The position numbers and the translations under genes are program-made. A stretch of DNA of 64,000 bases, taken from NCBI GenBank assembly GCA_050300015.1, contig JBNKWZ010000013.1, positions 31,599 through 95,598 of the forward strand, read 5' to 3'. The notes beneath the pieces are model-generated. The model did not search any database and had not been told where the DNA came from. It was given only the letters and a program-made list of their open reading frames with translations. Source of the stretch: CAYZQH01 sp050300015. Its GTDB lineage: Bacteria; Pseudomonadota; Gammaproteobacteria; Pseudomonadales; Cellvibrionaceae. Below, one piece after another: positions 35,720-45,009 of the stretch (within the stretch, counting starts at the first letter, position 1; the number at the start of each line of letters is the position of its first letter).

Positions 35720-35749
35720 AAAAAGCGCGGATTCAAACCCGCGCTTTTT
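35720..35749. terminator. Bidirectional intrinsic terminator
   Basis: Stem AAAAAGCGCGG / CCGCGCTTTTT (11 bp, 8-nt loop) with A and T runs on both ends, lying between the DUF1552 remnant and the convergent fbp gene (stop at 35826). Confidence 0.88.
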
Positions 35750-35825
35750 AATGCCTTTAACGTCAACCTTTAAAACCGCTGCCCCACCCCAGACGCAATC
35801 CGCCGGCACGTTACGCCTCTGTGTC

Positions 35826-36824
35826 CTACGCACTTTCCAATTGCGCGATCATCGCGCTCGAGCCCACATAAAATGGGCAACGTTGGTGAAGCGAGGTGGG
35901 CACCACCTCTAGTACACGCTTTCCAGGGGCGATTACCGCTTTACCTCCAGCTTGCTCAGCAATAAAGGCAATCGGATTACATTCGTACAATAATCGTAAT
36001 TTACCCTCAGGGTAAGCTTTCACCGGCGGATACAAATACACACCGCCTTTAATTAAGTTGCGATGAAAATCCGACACCAGTGAACCGATATACCTTGCAC
36101 TGTAGGGCAGGCCCTTTACAGCGTTATCTGTTTGGCAGCCCACAAGATAACGTTGTATAGGGCTCGGAAATTGTTCAAATTTGCCTTGGTTGACCGAGTA
36201 AATGCTACCGCACTTGGGCAATTGCAAGTTCGGATGAGACAAGCAAAATTCGCCGAGTGATGCGTCAAACGTAAAGCCGTTAACGCCCTTGCCAGTGGAA
36301 TACACCAACAGCATGGAAGTCCCATAAATGACATAACCCGCCGCTACCTGCTTTGTACCCGGTTGTAAAAAGTCACTTTCGTTCACCGGCCCACCCACCG
36401 GTGTCACGCGCTGATAAACCGAGAAAATGGTGCCCACCGATACATTCACATCAATATTGGCAGAACCATCAAGCGGGTCCATCAGCACCACATATTTGGC
36501 TTGTTGATTGTGGCGTTGGTCGAAACGAATAAAACCTTCCTCTTCTTCAGAGGCAACACCGCACACCACACCCCGTGCCGCCAATGCCGAGGAGAACTGT
36601 GCATTGGCCAACACATCCAGTTTTTGTTGTGCTTCACCTTGCACATTGGTCTCCCCTGCCGCACCCAAGACATCCACCAACCCCGCTCGACTGATATCGC
36701 GGTGCACCGCTTTCGCCGCAAGCACCAAGGCCGCAAACAGCGCCGCAAACTCTCCGCTGGCACTAGGTACATCAGCCTGCTGCTGCACAAGAAATTCACC
36801 CAGTGTGATGTTAGAGACCCCCAT
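35826..36824 (-). CDS. fbp: Fructose-1,6-bisphosphatase class I
   Basis: A 332-residue gluconeogenic enzyme that hydrolyses fructose 1,6-bisphosphate to fructose 6-phosphate. The metal-binding DPLDGS motif is at 116-121, within YVVLMDPLDGSANIDVNVSVGT; the upstream CGVASEEEEGF and the C-terminal GGVYLYPP and RLLYECNPIAFIAEQAGG segments are intact. The start ATG at 36824 is the family start (SNITLGEFL). It is divergent from galK, which it faces across about 150 bp, an arrangement that could reflect common sugar control, but this is not shown. Confidence 0.97.
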   Translation of the reverse strand: MGVSNITLGEFLVQQQADVPSASGEFAALFAALVLAAKAVHRDISRAGLVDVLGAAGETNVQGEAQQKLDVLANAQFSSALAARGVVCGVASEEEEGFIRFDQRHNQQAKYVVLMDPLDGSANIDVNVSVGTIFSVYQRVTPVGGPVNESDFLQPGTKQVAAGYVIYGTSMLLVYSTGKGVNGFTFDASLGEFCLSHPNLQLPKCGSIYSVNQGKFEQFPSPIQRYLVGCQTDNAVKGLPYSARYIGSLVSDFHRNLIKGGVYLYPPVKAYPEGKLRLLYECNPIAFIAEQAGGKAVIAPGKRVLEVVPTSLHQRCPFYVGSSAMIAQLESA

Positions 36825-36976
36825 AGAGTGATGCCCAAAAGTAAAACGCTATTGTGGCAAAGGCCCTTGTGAAGCGCCAGCGCCGACCAGTTAACCGTAC
36901 ATCCTGGCTGCGAGTAGCACTAAACATTCGCTTGCATTATCATGGCGGCCTCGCACCACCACCACAGGCCAAAGTT

Positions 36977-38131
36977 GTGTCTTCCATTACCACCCTCAAA
37001 GCCATTTTCAAACAGCATTTTTCGACGCCAGAAGTATTCGTCCAATCCCCCGGGCGTATCAATGTGTTGGGCGAACATACCGATTACAACGATGGGTTTG
37101 TGTTACCTGCAGCGATCACACAAGCGGCCACTTTCGCCGCGAGCCTCAATCAAAGCTCAGAATACCGCTTTGTGAGTCTCGACATGAATGAAACCTTTTC
37201 CACCGACACCATCGCCCCTACCCAAACGCGCTGGGTCAATTATTTATTGGGGGTATTGGATCAGTTACAAAAACAGGGCGTTGCTGTACCCGGCTTTGAT
37301 TTGGTGTTCGGTGGCAATATACCCATTGGCGCAGGGGTTTCTTCCTCTGCCGCCATCGAATGCGGTTTACTGGTCACGCTTAACCATTTGCTGCAACTGG
37401 GCTTGGACCGCAAACAAATGGCATTGATGGCGCAAGCGGCCGAACACCAATATGCAGGTGTCAAGTGCGGAATTATGGATCAGTTTGCGGTATTACACGG
37501 GCAAAAAGACCACGCCATACGCTTGGACTGCCGCACCCTGGATTTTGAAACGATACCCCTTAAACTCGGTGACTATCGTCTAGTGTTGGCCGATACGGGC
37601 GTTAAACATTCACACGCAAGCTCCGCGTACAATCTACGCCGAGAAGAGTGCGAGGCCTGTGTGGCTGCACTGAATACTCTAACCCCTATCCAAGCATTGC
37701 GCGATGCCAGTGCCGAGCAATTAAAAGCGGTGCAATCCACACTTAAATCTGAAGCCTACCTGCGCGGACAATACGTCATTGCAGAAAACGCACGGGTTTT
37801 GGCTGCCTGCGATGCACTTAAGCACAACCAGCTAGACGCTCTGGGCGAACTGATGTGGGCCACCCACGACGGTTTGCAAACCCAATTTGAAGTCAGCTGC
37901 CCGGAGGCCGACCGATTGGTCGAGCTCGCCCGACACCAGGAAGGCGTGCTGGGTGCGCGTATGATGGGCGGCGGTTTTGGAGGGTTTACCTTAAACCTTA
38001 TCCACCAAAGTGCCATTGAGGATTTTACGCAACGACTCAAACACGAATATTACGACCCAAAGAGTATAAGCCCCAATGTGATTATCACGTCGCCCGCTGA
38101 CGGCACCCACGTCCTTACAACCGATTCATAG
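36977..38131 (+). CDS. galK: Galactokinase
   Basis: A 384-residue GHMP kinase that phosphorylates galactose at C1 (Leloir pathway). The galactokinase signature GRINVLGEHTDYNDGFVLP, the ATP-binding PIGAGVSSSAAIECG and motif III GARMMGGGFGG are all intact. A GTG at 36977 (protein SSITTLKAIF) gives a length like E. coli GalK (382). The frame is open to an upstream codon at 36854, but the extra ~40 residues are atypical and basic. It is followed by galT after 8 bp, so the two are one operon. It probably uses galactose released by the GH35 enzyme. Confidence 0.93.
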   Translation: MSSITTLKAIFKQHFSTPEVFVQSPGRINVLGEHTDYNDGFVLPAAITQAATFAASLNQSSEYRFVSLDMNETFSTDTIAPTQTRWVNYLLGVLDQLQKQGVAVPGFDLVFGGNIPIGAGVSSSAAIECGLLVTLNHLLQLGLDRKQMALMAQAAEHQYAGVKCGIMDQFAVLHGQKDHAIRLDCRTLDFETIPLKLGDYRLVLADTGVKHSHASSAYNLRREECEACVAALNTLTPIQALRDASAEQLKAVQSTLKSEAYLRGQYVIAENARVLAACDALKHNQLDALGELMWATHDGLQTQFEVSCPEADRLVELARHQEGVLGARMMGGGFGGFTLNLIHQSAIEDFTQRLKHEYYDPKSISPNVIITSPADGTHVLTTDS

Positions 38132-38139
38132 AACTGATT

Positions 38140-39195
38140 ATGCGTTTTGACCCAGAAGATCACAGCCACCGAAGGCGAAATGCCTTAACCGGCGAGTGGG
38201 TTTTGGTTTCTCCTCATCGAGCCAAGCGTCCATGGCAAGGCCAGGAAGAAACTCCTACCCAGGATACACGGCCCCACTACGACCCTACATGCTATTTATG
38301 CCCAGGCAACACACGTTTAGGCGGCCAAAAAAACCCCAACTATACCGGGCCCTACGTATTCACCAATGACTTTAGCGCGCTCACACCAGATGTCCCCGCC
38401 GGAGGCGATACGGACCCCTTGTTTCGCGTACAAAGTGAATCGGGGGTTTGCAAAGTACTGTGTTTTTCACCTAACCACGCCTTAACACTGCCCCAGATGA
38501 CCCAGCACGACGTACGCGCCGTCATCAAGGTTTGGCAAAATGAAACCCAATGGGCGCTGCAAGATGACACCATCAACAACGTTCAAATTTTCGAAAACAA
38601 AGGCAGCGTTATGGGGTGCAGCAACCCGCACCCCCATGGTCAAATTTGGGCTCAGGCCGCCATCCCAGATGGCGTAGCCAAAGAGTGCGCCGAGCAAAAA
38701 GCCCACTGGCAAACCCATCAATCCCCCTTGCTGGCAGACTACATCCAACGCGAATTGGACACCCAAACCCGAGTGGTGGTACACAACCATCACTTTGCGA
38801 CAGTGGTGCCCTTTTGGGCCACCTGGCCCTTCGAAACCTTGGTCGTCCCTTTGCGACCAATGACGCACATAACGCAAATGTCGGAAGACGAAGCCGCAAG
38901 CTTTGCCAACATTCTGTTGGCCACCACCACGCGGTATGACAATTTATTCCAAACCAGTTTCCCCTACTCCAGTGGTATACACCAAGCCCCAACAGATGGC
39001 GGTGAATACCCCGAGTGGCTCTGGCACATGCATTTTTACCCACCCCTGCTGCGTTCGGCCACAGTGAAAAAATTTATGGTGGGTTATGAAATGCTCGGAG
39101 AACCTCAACGAGACATCACGCCTGAGCAAAGCGCCCAAATTTTGCGCAACGTATCAAGCACACATTATTTAACGGCCGGAGCAACCCAGGAGTAA
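38140..39195 (+). CDS. galT: Galactose-1-phosphate uridylyltransferase
   Basis: A 351-residue HIT-superfamily enzyme that exchanges UMP between UDP-glucose and galactose 1-phosphate. The active-site HPH (H164-P165-H166, in SNPHPHGQIWA) holds the nucleophile His, and the Zn-site residues C51 and C54 (CYLC) are present. The C-terminal GIHQAPT and WHMHFYPPLLRSATVKKFMVGYEML segments complete the second half. It is 8 bp after galK. GalE and GalM are not in the window. Confidence 0.96.
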   Translation: MRFDPEDHSHRRRNALTGEWVLVSPHRAKRPWQGQEETPTQDTRPHYDPTCYLCPGNTRLGGQKNPNYTGPYVFTNDFSALTPDVPAGGDTDPLFRVQSESGVCKVLCFSPNHALTLPQMTQHDVRAVIKVWQNETQWALQDDTINNVQIFENKGSVMGCSNPHPHGQIWAQAAIPDGVAKECAEQKAHWQTHQSPLLADYIQRELDTQTRVVVHNHHFATVVPFWATWPFETLVVPLRPMTHITQMSEDEAASFANILLATTTRYDNLFQTSFPYSSGIHQAPTDGGEYPEWLWHMHFYPPLLRSATVKKFMVGYEMLGEPQRDITPEQSAQILRNVSSTHYLTAGATQE

Positions 39196-39318
39196 AGAAT
39201 TCTGCTTTGGCGCATGGCATTCAAGTCAGCGCTGGGCTACTATCGCCGTTTTTGGGGACTTCGCCGAACGCGGACGAAATTCATACGATAACAATCGTGA
39301 AACACGAAAGGTACAACC

Positions 39319-41010
39319 ATGAATAGTAATTTCACCTCTTTGGATTACGCCATTTTTATTGCGTATGCCATTGTGATTGTCAGTGTGGGCATCTGGGTGT
39401 CGCGCTCAAAGGCCGGCCATCAAAAAACCTCTGAAGATTACTTCTTGGCTGGAAAAACCCTACCTTGGTGGGCCATTGGAGCCAGTTTGATTGCCGCCAA
39501 TATCTCCGCCGAGCAATTTATTGGCATGTCGGGTTCCGGCTTTGCCATTGGCCTTGCCATCGCTTCTTATGAATGGATGGCCGCCATTACTCTATTGGTG
39601 GTGGGCAAATATTTTTTACCGGTGTTTATTGAGAATAACCTCTACACCATTCCCGAATATGTGGAAAAACGCTTCAGCGAGAACATGAAAACCATTCTCG
39701 CCGTGTTTTGGATTGCACTGTTTGTCTTCGTCAACCTCACCTCCGTTCTATTTCTAGGTGGTAAAGCACTGGACACCATCATGGGCAATGGCGATGGTGC
39801 CATCCTAACGCTTTGCATTATGGGGCTTGCGTTGATCGCAGCCGCGTATTCGCTTTGGGGAGGGCTGACGGCAGTGGCCTGGACCGACGTGATTCAAGTG
39901 GCCCTGTTAGTACTAGGCGGCCTTGTGACAACATTTGTCGCATTAACCAAGGTATCGCCCGATGGCGGTATTTTTTCTGGTTTTGCCTATCTCTATGAGG
40001 TGGTGCCAGAGAAGTTCTCCATGATCGTTCAGCAAGGGGAAATCATCACCCCCAACGGCAAAGATGCCTGGTGGGATTTACCCGGCCTTGCGGTACTCAT
40101 CGGCGGCATCTGGGTAGCCAACCTCTATTACTGGGGCTTTAACCAATACATTATTCAACGCACCCTAGCGGCCAAAAGCCTAAAAGAAGCGCAAAAAGGC
40201 ATTGTGTTTGCCGCCTACCTCAAATTGCTGATCCCCTTACTGGTGGTGGTACCAGGCATTATCGCCTATGTGTTGAACTCCAACGAAGCCGGCGAACTCA
40301 CCAAGCAAACCTTGGATGCCTCCTTTGTCGGCGCCGATGGCAATGTACTGAACGATAACGCCGCCCCTTGGTTAATCAGCAGCTTTATTCCCGCGGGCTT
40401 AAAAGGTTTGGTAGTGGCGGCACTCGCCGCGGCGATTGTCAGCTCCTTGGCCTCAATGCTGAACTCAACGTCCACCATTTTTACCATGGACATTTACCGG
40501 CCCTATATCAACCCCAAAGCCAGCAACAAGCAAATGGTCACCACCGGGCGTATCACCGCAGCTGTGGCACTGATTATTGCGGTATTGATCGCTCCGCAAA
40601 TGAAAAACCTCGGTCAAGTGTTCCAGTACATTCAGGAGTACACCGGCGTGGTCAGCCCTGGCATCTTGGCAGTATTTATTGCGGGCTTGTTCTGGAAACC
40701 CGCTACCAATAAAGGTGCCATCTTCGGTGCGCTGGCATCCATCCCAATTGCCCTATTCTTTAAAGTTGGGCCGAACGAGTGGGCCAGTGGCAGCATATTT
40801 GTGGTGTTACCCTTTATGCACCAGATGTTGGCGACCTTTGTTTTGAGTTTACTGGTGATTGTGGTGGTGAGCTTGGTCGACAGCGCACGCGCGGGACAGG
40901 GCAATACCGTTGTGATTGGCAAAGACATCTTTAAAACAGAAACCCTGTTTAACATCCATTCGCTGATTATTGTGGGCATCTTAGTGGTGTTGTACGGTGT
41001 ATTTTGGTAG
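39319..41010 (+). CDS. Na+/galactose (SSS family) symporter, SglT-like
   Basis: A 563-residue inner-membrane sodium:solute symporter resembling the Vibrio parahaemolyticus Na+/galactose transporter vSGLT (543 residues). About 14 membrane helices are predicted. The family stretch EDYFLAGKTLPWWAIGASLIAANISAEQFIGMSGSG and GGLTAVAWTDVIQ are well kept, as is the helix with KGLVVAALAAAIVSSLASMLNSTSTIFTMDIY. Gene order after galK and galT supports galactose as the substrate; glucose is possible. A strong intrinsic terminator follows. Confidence 0.92.
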   Translation: MNSNFTSLDYAIFIAYAIVIVSVGIWVSRSKAGHQKTSEDYFLAGKTLPWWAIGASLIAANISAEQFIGMSGSGFAIGLAIASYEWMAAITLLVVGKYFLPVFIENNLYTIPEYVEKRFSENMKTILAVFWIALFVFVNLTSVLFLGGKALDTIMGNGDGAILTLCIMGLALIAAAYSLWGGLTAVAWTDVIQVALLVLGGLVTTFVALTKVSPDGGIFSGFAYLYEVVPEKFSMIVQQGEIITPNGKDAWWDLPGLAVLIGGIWVANLYYWGFNQYIIQRTLAAKSLKEAQKGIVFAAYLKLLIPLLVVVPGIIAYVLNSNEAGELTKQTLDASFVGADGNVLNDNAAPWLISSFIPAGLKGLVVAALAAAIVSSLASMLNSTSTIFTMDIYRPYINPKASNKQMVTTGRITAAVALIIAVLIAPQMKNLGQVFQYIQEYTGVVSPGILAVFIAGLFWKPATNKGAIFGALASIPIALFFKVGPNEWASGSIFVVLPFMHQMLATFVLSLLVIVVVSLVDSARAGQGNTVVIGKDIFKTETLFNIHSLIIVGILVVLYGVFW

Positions 41011-41027
41011 CCCACTTTGCCATTAAC

Positions 41028-41057
41028 AAAAAGGCCAGCCTTCAAGCTGGCCTTTTT
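41028..41057. terminator. Intrinsic terminator after the galactose symporter
   Basis: Perfect 12-bp stem AAAAAGGCCAGC / GCTGGCCTTTTT with loop CTTCAA and a T-run. Terminates the gal genes. Confidence 0.95.
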
Positions 41058-41269
41058 TGGGGTAGCAACCAGGCATTACCAAGCGGCTAACACCAAAACC
41101 AGCGGTTTTCTTTTTGTACAAGCAAGGCATGAACGTCTCGAAAAGCCCCTTAACTCGAGCACAAGCTCGCCTCCATTTCCCGTCGTGGGTACCAGAGCAA
41201 GGATCAGGTGTTTTCTAATTGCTCGCTAAACGGCATAATTGCGCCTTTTATGGTGTAAGCGAGCCACTT

Positions 41270-41995
41270 ATGGGAAGAACCTACGAAAACCGCAAAGCCT
41301 CCATGGCTAAGACTGCGGCCAAAAAAACCAAAGTGTATTCTAAGTACGGACGAGAGATTTATGTGGTGGCGAAAGCCGGGGGGCCCGACCCCAGCGCCAA
41401 CCTGAGCTTACGTCGCTTGATCGACAAAGCCAAAAAAGACCAAGTGCCGGGCCACGTGATTGATAAAGCCCTAGACAAAGCGACCGGCACCGGTGGTGAA
41501 GACTACGTCACCATGCGTTATGAGGGGTTTGGTCCGGGCAATTGCATGGTGATTGTCGATTGTTTGACCGACAACAACAACCGCACCCTCGGAGACGTTC
41601 GTACCTGTTTTAACAAGGCCAAATCCAAACTGGGCGTGCAAGGTGCGGTCTCCCATATGTTTGACCACCGCGCCATTTTTGCTTTTGCCCACGAGGATGA
41701 AGATGCCGTATTAGAAGCCTTAATGGAGCAAGACGTGGATGTGGCCGATATCGAGAACGAAGACGGCATCATCACAGTGCTCACCCCTACCACAGAATTT
41801 TTTAAGGCCAAGACAGCGCTTTCTGAGGCTTTCGAAGGACTGAACTTTGAAATTGAGGAGATCACCTTCCTGCCACAAACCCACACGACCTTAGAGTCTG
41901 ACGAAGATAAGGAGATGTTCGATAAGCTGTTGGATACCCTCAACGACTTAGATGACGTACAAGAGGTCTACCACAACGTGGAAGCCTCTGACTAA
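41270..41995 (+). CDS. YebC/TACO1-family regulator (YeeN-like)
   Basis: A 241-residue protein of the YebC family, in bacteria a DNA-binding regulator and in recent work linked to translation of poly-proline sequences. The start MGRTYENRKASMAKTAAKKTKVYSKYGREIY is typical of the shorter YeeN branch rather than YebC (which has MAGHSKWANI). The three-domain core is complete to NLDDVQEVYHN. The ATG at 41270 is the family start; the frame is open to 41219. It is a single gene between two terminators. Confidence 0.92.
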   Translation: MGRTYENRKASMAKTAAKKTKVYSKYGREIYVVAKAGGPDPSANLSLRRLIDKAKKDQVPGHVIDKALDKATGTGGEDYVTMRYEGFGPGNCMVIVDCLTDNNNRTLGDVRTCFNKAKSKLGVQGAVSHMFDHRAIFAFAHEDEDAVLEALMEQDVDVADIENEDGIITVLTPTTEFFKAKTALSEAFEGLNFEIEEITFLPQTHTTLESDEDKEMFDKLLDTLNDLDDVQEVYHNVEASD

Positions 41996-42009
41996 CCACA
42001 CGACCAAGA

Positions 42010-42034
42010 AAAACCGGGGCCAGCCCCGGCTTTT
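42010..42034. terminator. Intrinsic terminator after the YebC-family gene
   Basis: A CCGGGG / CCCCGG stem around a 4-nt loop, flanked by A and T runs. It can also serve the convergent EF-hand gene (stop at 42071). Confidence 0.82.
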
Positions 42035-42070
42035 CAAAAAGTTGTTGCTTACTGAGGGTATGGAGCGCCC

Positions 42071-42532
42071 CTAGTCCAATTCCGTTTTGATACAAAACCA
42101 CAACACACATTTTGTGTGGTCTTCCAAAGCGGGCGTCTTGGGCTTCGCTATTTCAGTTTCGGTGATGACGCCATTGCGATCTTGGTCAAATCGATCAAAG
42201 GACCCTGAATAATCACTGTATTCCGCTACGGATACCTCGCCATCTCGATTGCTGTCTAACACCGCAAACCGAGCCTCTAAGATCTGAGCACGGCGATTGG
42301 CGTCCATTTTACTGTATTCAGCAAGGGTCACCCCTCCGTCTTGATCCGCATCCATGTAGTTAAACACGCGCTCACGTTTTTGGCTGATCTCCTCAATACT
42401 GATGGCGCGGTCTCCATCTTGATCATATTTGGCCAAAAGCCAGTGGGTGGTTGTTGCGGGTTCTGCTAGGGAATTGCAGGCCAATCCGGCCGCACTGGTG
42501 GCGATGGCTGTGACCATTAAACGCTTGAACAT
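42071..42532 (-). CDS. Exported EF-hand calcium-binding protein
   Basis: A 153-residue small protein with a Sec signal (residues 1-23, cleavage near NSLA-EP) and four canonical EF-hand loops: D37-E48 (DQDGDRAISIEE), D61-E72, D93-E104 and D116-E127. All loops have Asp at position 1, Gly at 6 and Glu at 12 or nearly so, so calcium binding is likely. Two cysteines near the C-terminus (in HTKCVLWFCIK) may form a disulfide in the periplasm. No partner is apparent in the neighbourhood; the family role is unclear and calcium buffering or sensing is inference. Confidence 0.85.
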   Translation of the reverse strand: MFKRLMVTAIATSAAGLACNSLAEPATTTHWLLAKYDQDGDRAISIEEISQKRERVFNYMDADQDGGVTLAEYSKMDANRRAQILEARFAVLDSNRDGEVSVAEYSDYSGSFDRFDQDRNGVITETEIAKPKTPALEDHTKCVLWFCIKTELD

Positions 42533-42746
42533 GCCTCATACCTCTGGGCGTGTGCTGTGAATGCTTATTAACGCTGGAAGCTCTAATTAGTATAGACAAC
42601 ACTCAACAAAACAGCCGCCATTAGAGACAACAAATTGATTGTTTTTTAGACCGATTCAACGCCCACATGGCACATAAATTATCTTTTAGTTATGAGAGCC
42701 AGTGGCGTTCCAATCAAATTCAAAGAAACGAGCTTGGCAGGCGTCG

Positions 42747-43757
42747 CTAGCCTCTGCGGTGGTACCACACCACATCGCGCGCAGTTTTGTGTACCAAGGG
42801 CACCACATCCAAAACCAATGCAAATAGAGCCATGCGCACCAAAACACCATTATCCGCTTGACGAAATATGGCCAGATTAGGGTTTTGGTTCAAGTCATTG
42901 TCCAACTCATTGGCATCTGCACGCGAATCTCGCGGAAGTGGATGCATAATGACGGTATTGGGTTCACAGTATTGGGTGTATATAGACTGGTTGAGGCGAA
43001 ATCGACCTCGATACAAATCGGCCTCGGCCTTGGAGGCAAAGCGCTCCTCTTGAATGCGAGTGGAATAAACAATATCCACATTGCTGATATTGGGGAACAA
43101 CTCCGTGGCCTCAACCACCGTGTGCCCGGCTGCGCGCACCGCCTCAACATAGGCCTCAGGCATGGCAAGCTCGGTAGGTGACACGAGGGAAATTTCCACA
43201 TTTTTGAACAGGCGCAGCAAGCGCATCAAGGAGTGCACCGTACGACCGTATTTGAGATCCCCAATCATGGCAATGCGAAAGCCATCTAAGGAACGCCCGC
43301 GTTCGGCAAGCTCCTTGCGAATGGTGTAGAGGTCTAGGAGAGCTTGACTCGGGTGCTCATTGGCGCCATCACCACCATTGATTACCGGCACGCGGCTGGC
43401 AGCGGCAAACTCGCCCACAGAGCCCGCCTCCGGGTGGCGCATGCAGATGACATCGCTGTAACCGGACAACACCCTAGCGGTGTCATAAAGCGACTCACCC
43501 TTGGCAATGGCGGAGCTTTTAAAGCCCGTGGTTTCTCGCACCTCCCCGCCAAGTAGGTTAAACGCACAGCCAAAACTCACTCTTGTGCGGGTGCTGGGCT
43601 CAAAAAACATATTGCCCAAGATGGCCCCTTCTAATACTCGGGTGACCTTTTGACGCAAGGCAAACGGTGCCATGGAATCAGCCACATCGAACACCCTCTC
43701 GATGCCCTCGCGGTCAAATTGATCCACAGACAGAATATTCTCGCCAGCAAACTGCAT
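42747..43757 (-). CDS. pyrB: Aspartate carbamoyltransferase catalytic subunit
   Basis: A 336-residue enzyme of pyrimidine synthesis (carbamoyl phosphate + aspartate). The carbamoyl-phosphate site FFEPSTRTRVSF is followed by GGDGANEHPSQALLDLYT and the C-terminal HPLPR motif. The start ATG at 43757 (MQFAGENILSVDQFDREG) is preferred to 43934, which would add about 60 unrelated residues. It is slightly longer than E. coli PyrB (311). No pyrI or pyrC is adjacent, so the protein may act as a stand-alone trimer. The promoter lies in the gap shared with the divergent DUF2971 gene. Confidence 0.95.
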   Translation of the reverse strand: MQFAGENILSVDQFDREGIERVFDVADSMAPFALRQKVTRVLEGAILGNMFFEPSTRTRVSFGCAFNLLGGEVRETTGFKSSAIAKGESLYDTARVLSGYSDVICMRHPEAGSVGEFAAASRVPVINGGDGANEHPSQALLDLYTIRKELAERGRSLDGFRIAMIGDLKYGRTVHSLMRLLRLFKNVEISLVSPTELAMPEAYVEAVRAAGHTVVEATELFPNISNVDIVYSTRIQEERFASKAEADLYRGRFRLNQSIYTQYCEPNTVIMHPLPRDSRADANELDNDLNQNPNLAIFRQADNGVLVRMALFALVLDVVPLVHKTARDVVWYHRRG

Positions 43758-43954
43758 TCGCCTCACTCCCCACCTGTTGAATTCCGCGGCTATTGTAGCT
43801 GTGAAGCCCACTTTAGCAACTGAAATTGGCGAAAACTTTATAATAGATCCTGCAAAGGACGGAGGAAGTTTTGCCATTTTCGATCTAACCTTATAGGGTA
43901 CGGCGCAAAGCACCCTATCTACGCCAAAACACACTATTAAAATAAGGTTTTTGA

Positions 43955-44863
43955 GTGTCCCGCAGCGTTCCTGAACTACTGGTCAAATATATGACCGCCA
44001 ACACAGCCACAGACGTACTGGCCAACAGCACACTGCGCTGGAGCGCGCCAGACTGTCTCGGGGACCCTTTTGAGCTAAATAGCCAATCTACCTTAGGGTT
44101 TGACGAGACATTACTGTTGGAGTCCACGATCAAACTGGCCTCATCCATGATTTTCGCACCGGAAGAGCCCAAGGGTGAATCTCCACTGATCAATGCGATC
44201 AATCGTTGGCGTGAAGAAGAGCGCTTTGACTCCGTTGAAGAAGCTCACAGTGTACTAAAGGAGCTGCTGAGCAAGATGGTGGATTACCGCGTCAATCAAT
44301 TGGACGCCAGCATGAACCAGTGGCAAAGTTTTGTGCGCAATGCGCGCTATTGTTGTTTTTGCGCAAACACGCACATTGTTGCAGCATGGGAGGCCTTCGC
44401 TGACAACCACAAAGGGTTTGCGCTGCGCTTTGATTGCGGAGAGTTCAGCCCATACAAAACAGCCAAACCGGTGGTTTATCAAAATGAGCGTGCCGAGTTC
44501 ACCACTCTTAGAGAACAGCTGGGCGCCATCCTTCATAACCGCAAGGACCGTCTACAAGAACGTTTTTTAGATCATCACTACATCAAAGCGAAGTATCACG
44601 CACACGAGGAAGAATGGCGCTGCTACCAAACCAGCCCCTCCCCCGTTTCCGTCGAGAACGACGATTGCAATGCGTGGTTCGACGATTTACCTTTTGTCGC
44701 CAACGATCTCGATGCCGTATTTATTGGACTGGCAACGCCTGAGGAGGATAAACAACGGGTACTGCAATTGGTGAGTGAAAAATATATCAACGCCAACGTT
44801 TTTCAAGCCGTTAAAGGTAAAACGGGTTTTACTCTAGAATTTGAAAAGGTCAAACTGAGTTAG
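43955..44863 (+). CDS. DUF2971-family protein
   Basis: A 302-residue cytoplasmic protein of unknown function that resembles DUF2971: an N-terminal YMTANTATDVLANSTLRWSAPDCLGDPFEL, a central FCANTHIVAAWEAFADNHKGFALRFD segment and a C-terminal part ending with a Glu/Lys-rich tail. The GTG at 43955 has AAGG 8 nt upstream. It has Cys pairs in ARYCCFCANT. Divergent from pyrB, with nothing else nearby to suggest a role. DUF2971 genes occur scattered in many bacteria, sometimes near defence loci; none is seen here. Confidence 0.75.
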   Translation: MSRSVPELLVKYMTANTATDVLANSTLRWSAPDCLGDPFELNSQSTLGFDETLLLESTIKLASSMIFAPEEPKGESPLINAINRWREEERFDSVEEAHSVLKELLSKMVDYRVNQLDASMNQWQSFVRNARYCCFCANTHIVAAWEAFADNHKGFALRFDCGEFSPYKTAKPVVYQNERAEFTTLREQLGAILHNRKDRLQERFLDHHYIKAKYHAHEEEWRCYQTSPSPVSVENDDCNAWFDDLPFVANDLDAVFIGLATPEEDKQRVLQLVSEKYINANVFQAVKGKTGFTLEFEKVKLS

Positions 44864-44910
44864 TGTAACTCATCTTTATCCTGAAACAGCATTCATGCTG
44901 CCTCAATAGT

Positions 44911-44963
44911 CGAAAAGAAAAACGTGGTTTTCTTTTCTTTCAAACCAAAGGTTCACAACCTTT
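44911..44963. other. Two AT-rich hairpins between the DUF2971 gene and sbcB
   Basis: Stems GAAAAGAAAA / TTTTCTTTTC (44912-44937) and AAAGGTT / AACCTTT (44947-44963) lie between converging genes. They may act as weak terminators. Confidence 0.4.
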
Positions 44964-45009
44964 TAGTTTCGGCGGTACATTTACATTCAGTGAGTCAACG
45001 CAGCCCAAT

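Noticed and set aside
36854..36976. N-terminal extension of galactokinase
   Set aside because: The extra ~41 residues are basic and not found in the family; the internal GTG gives the normal length.
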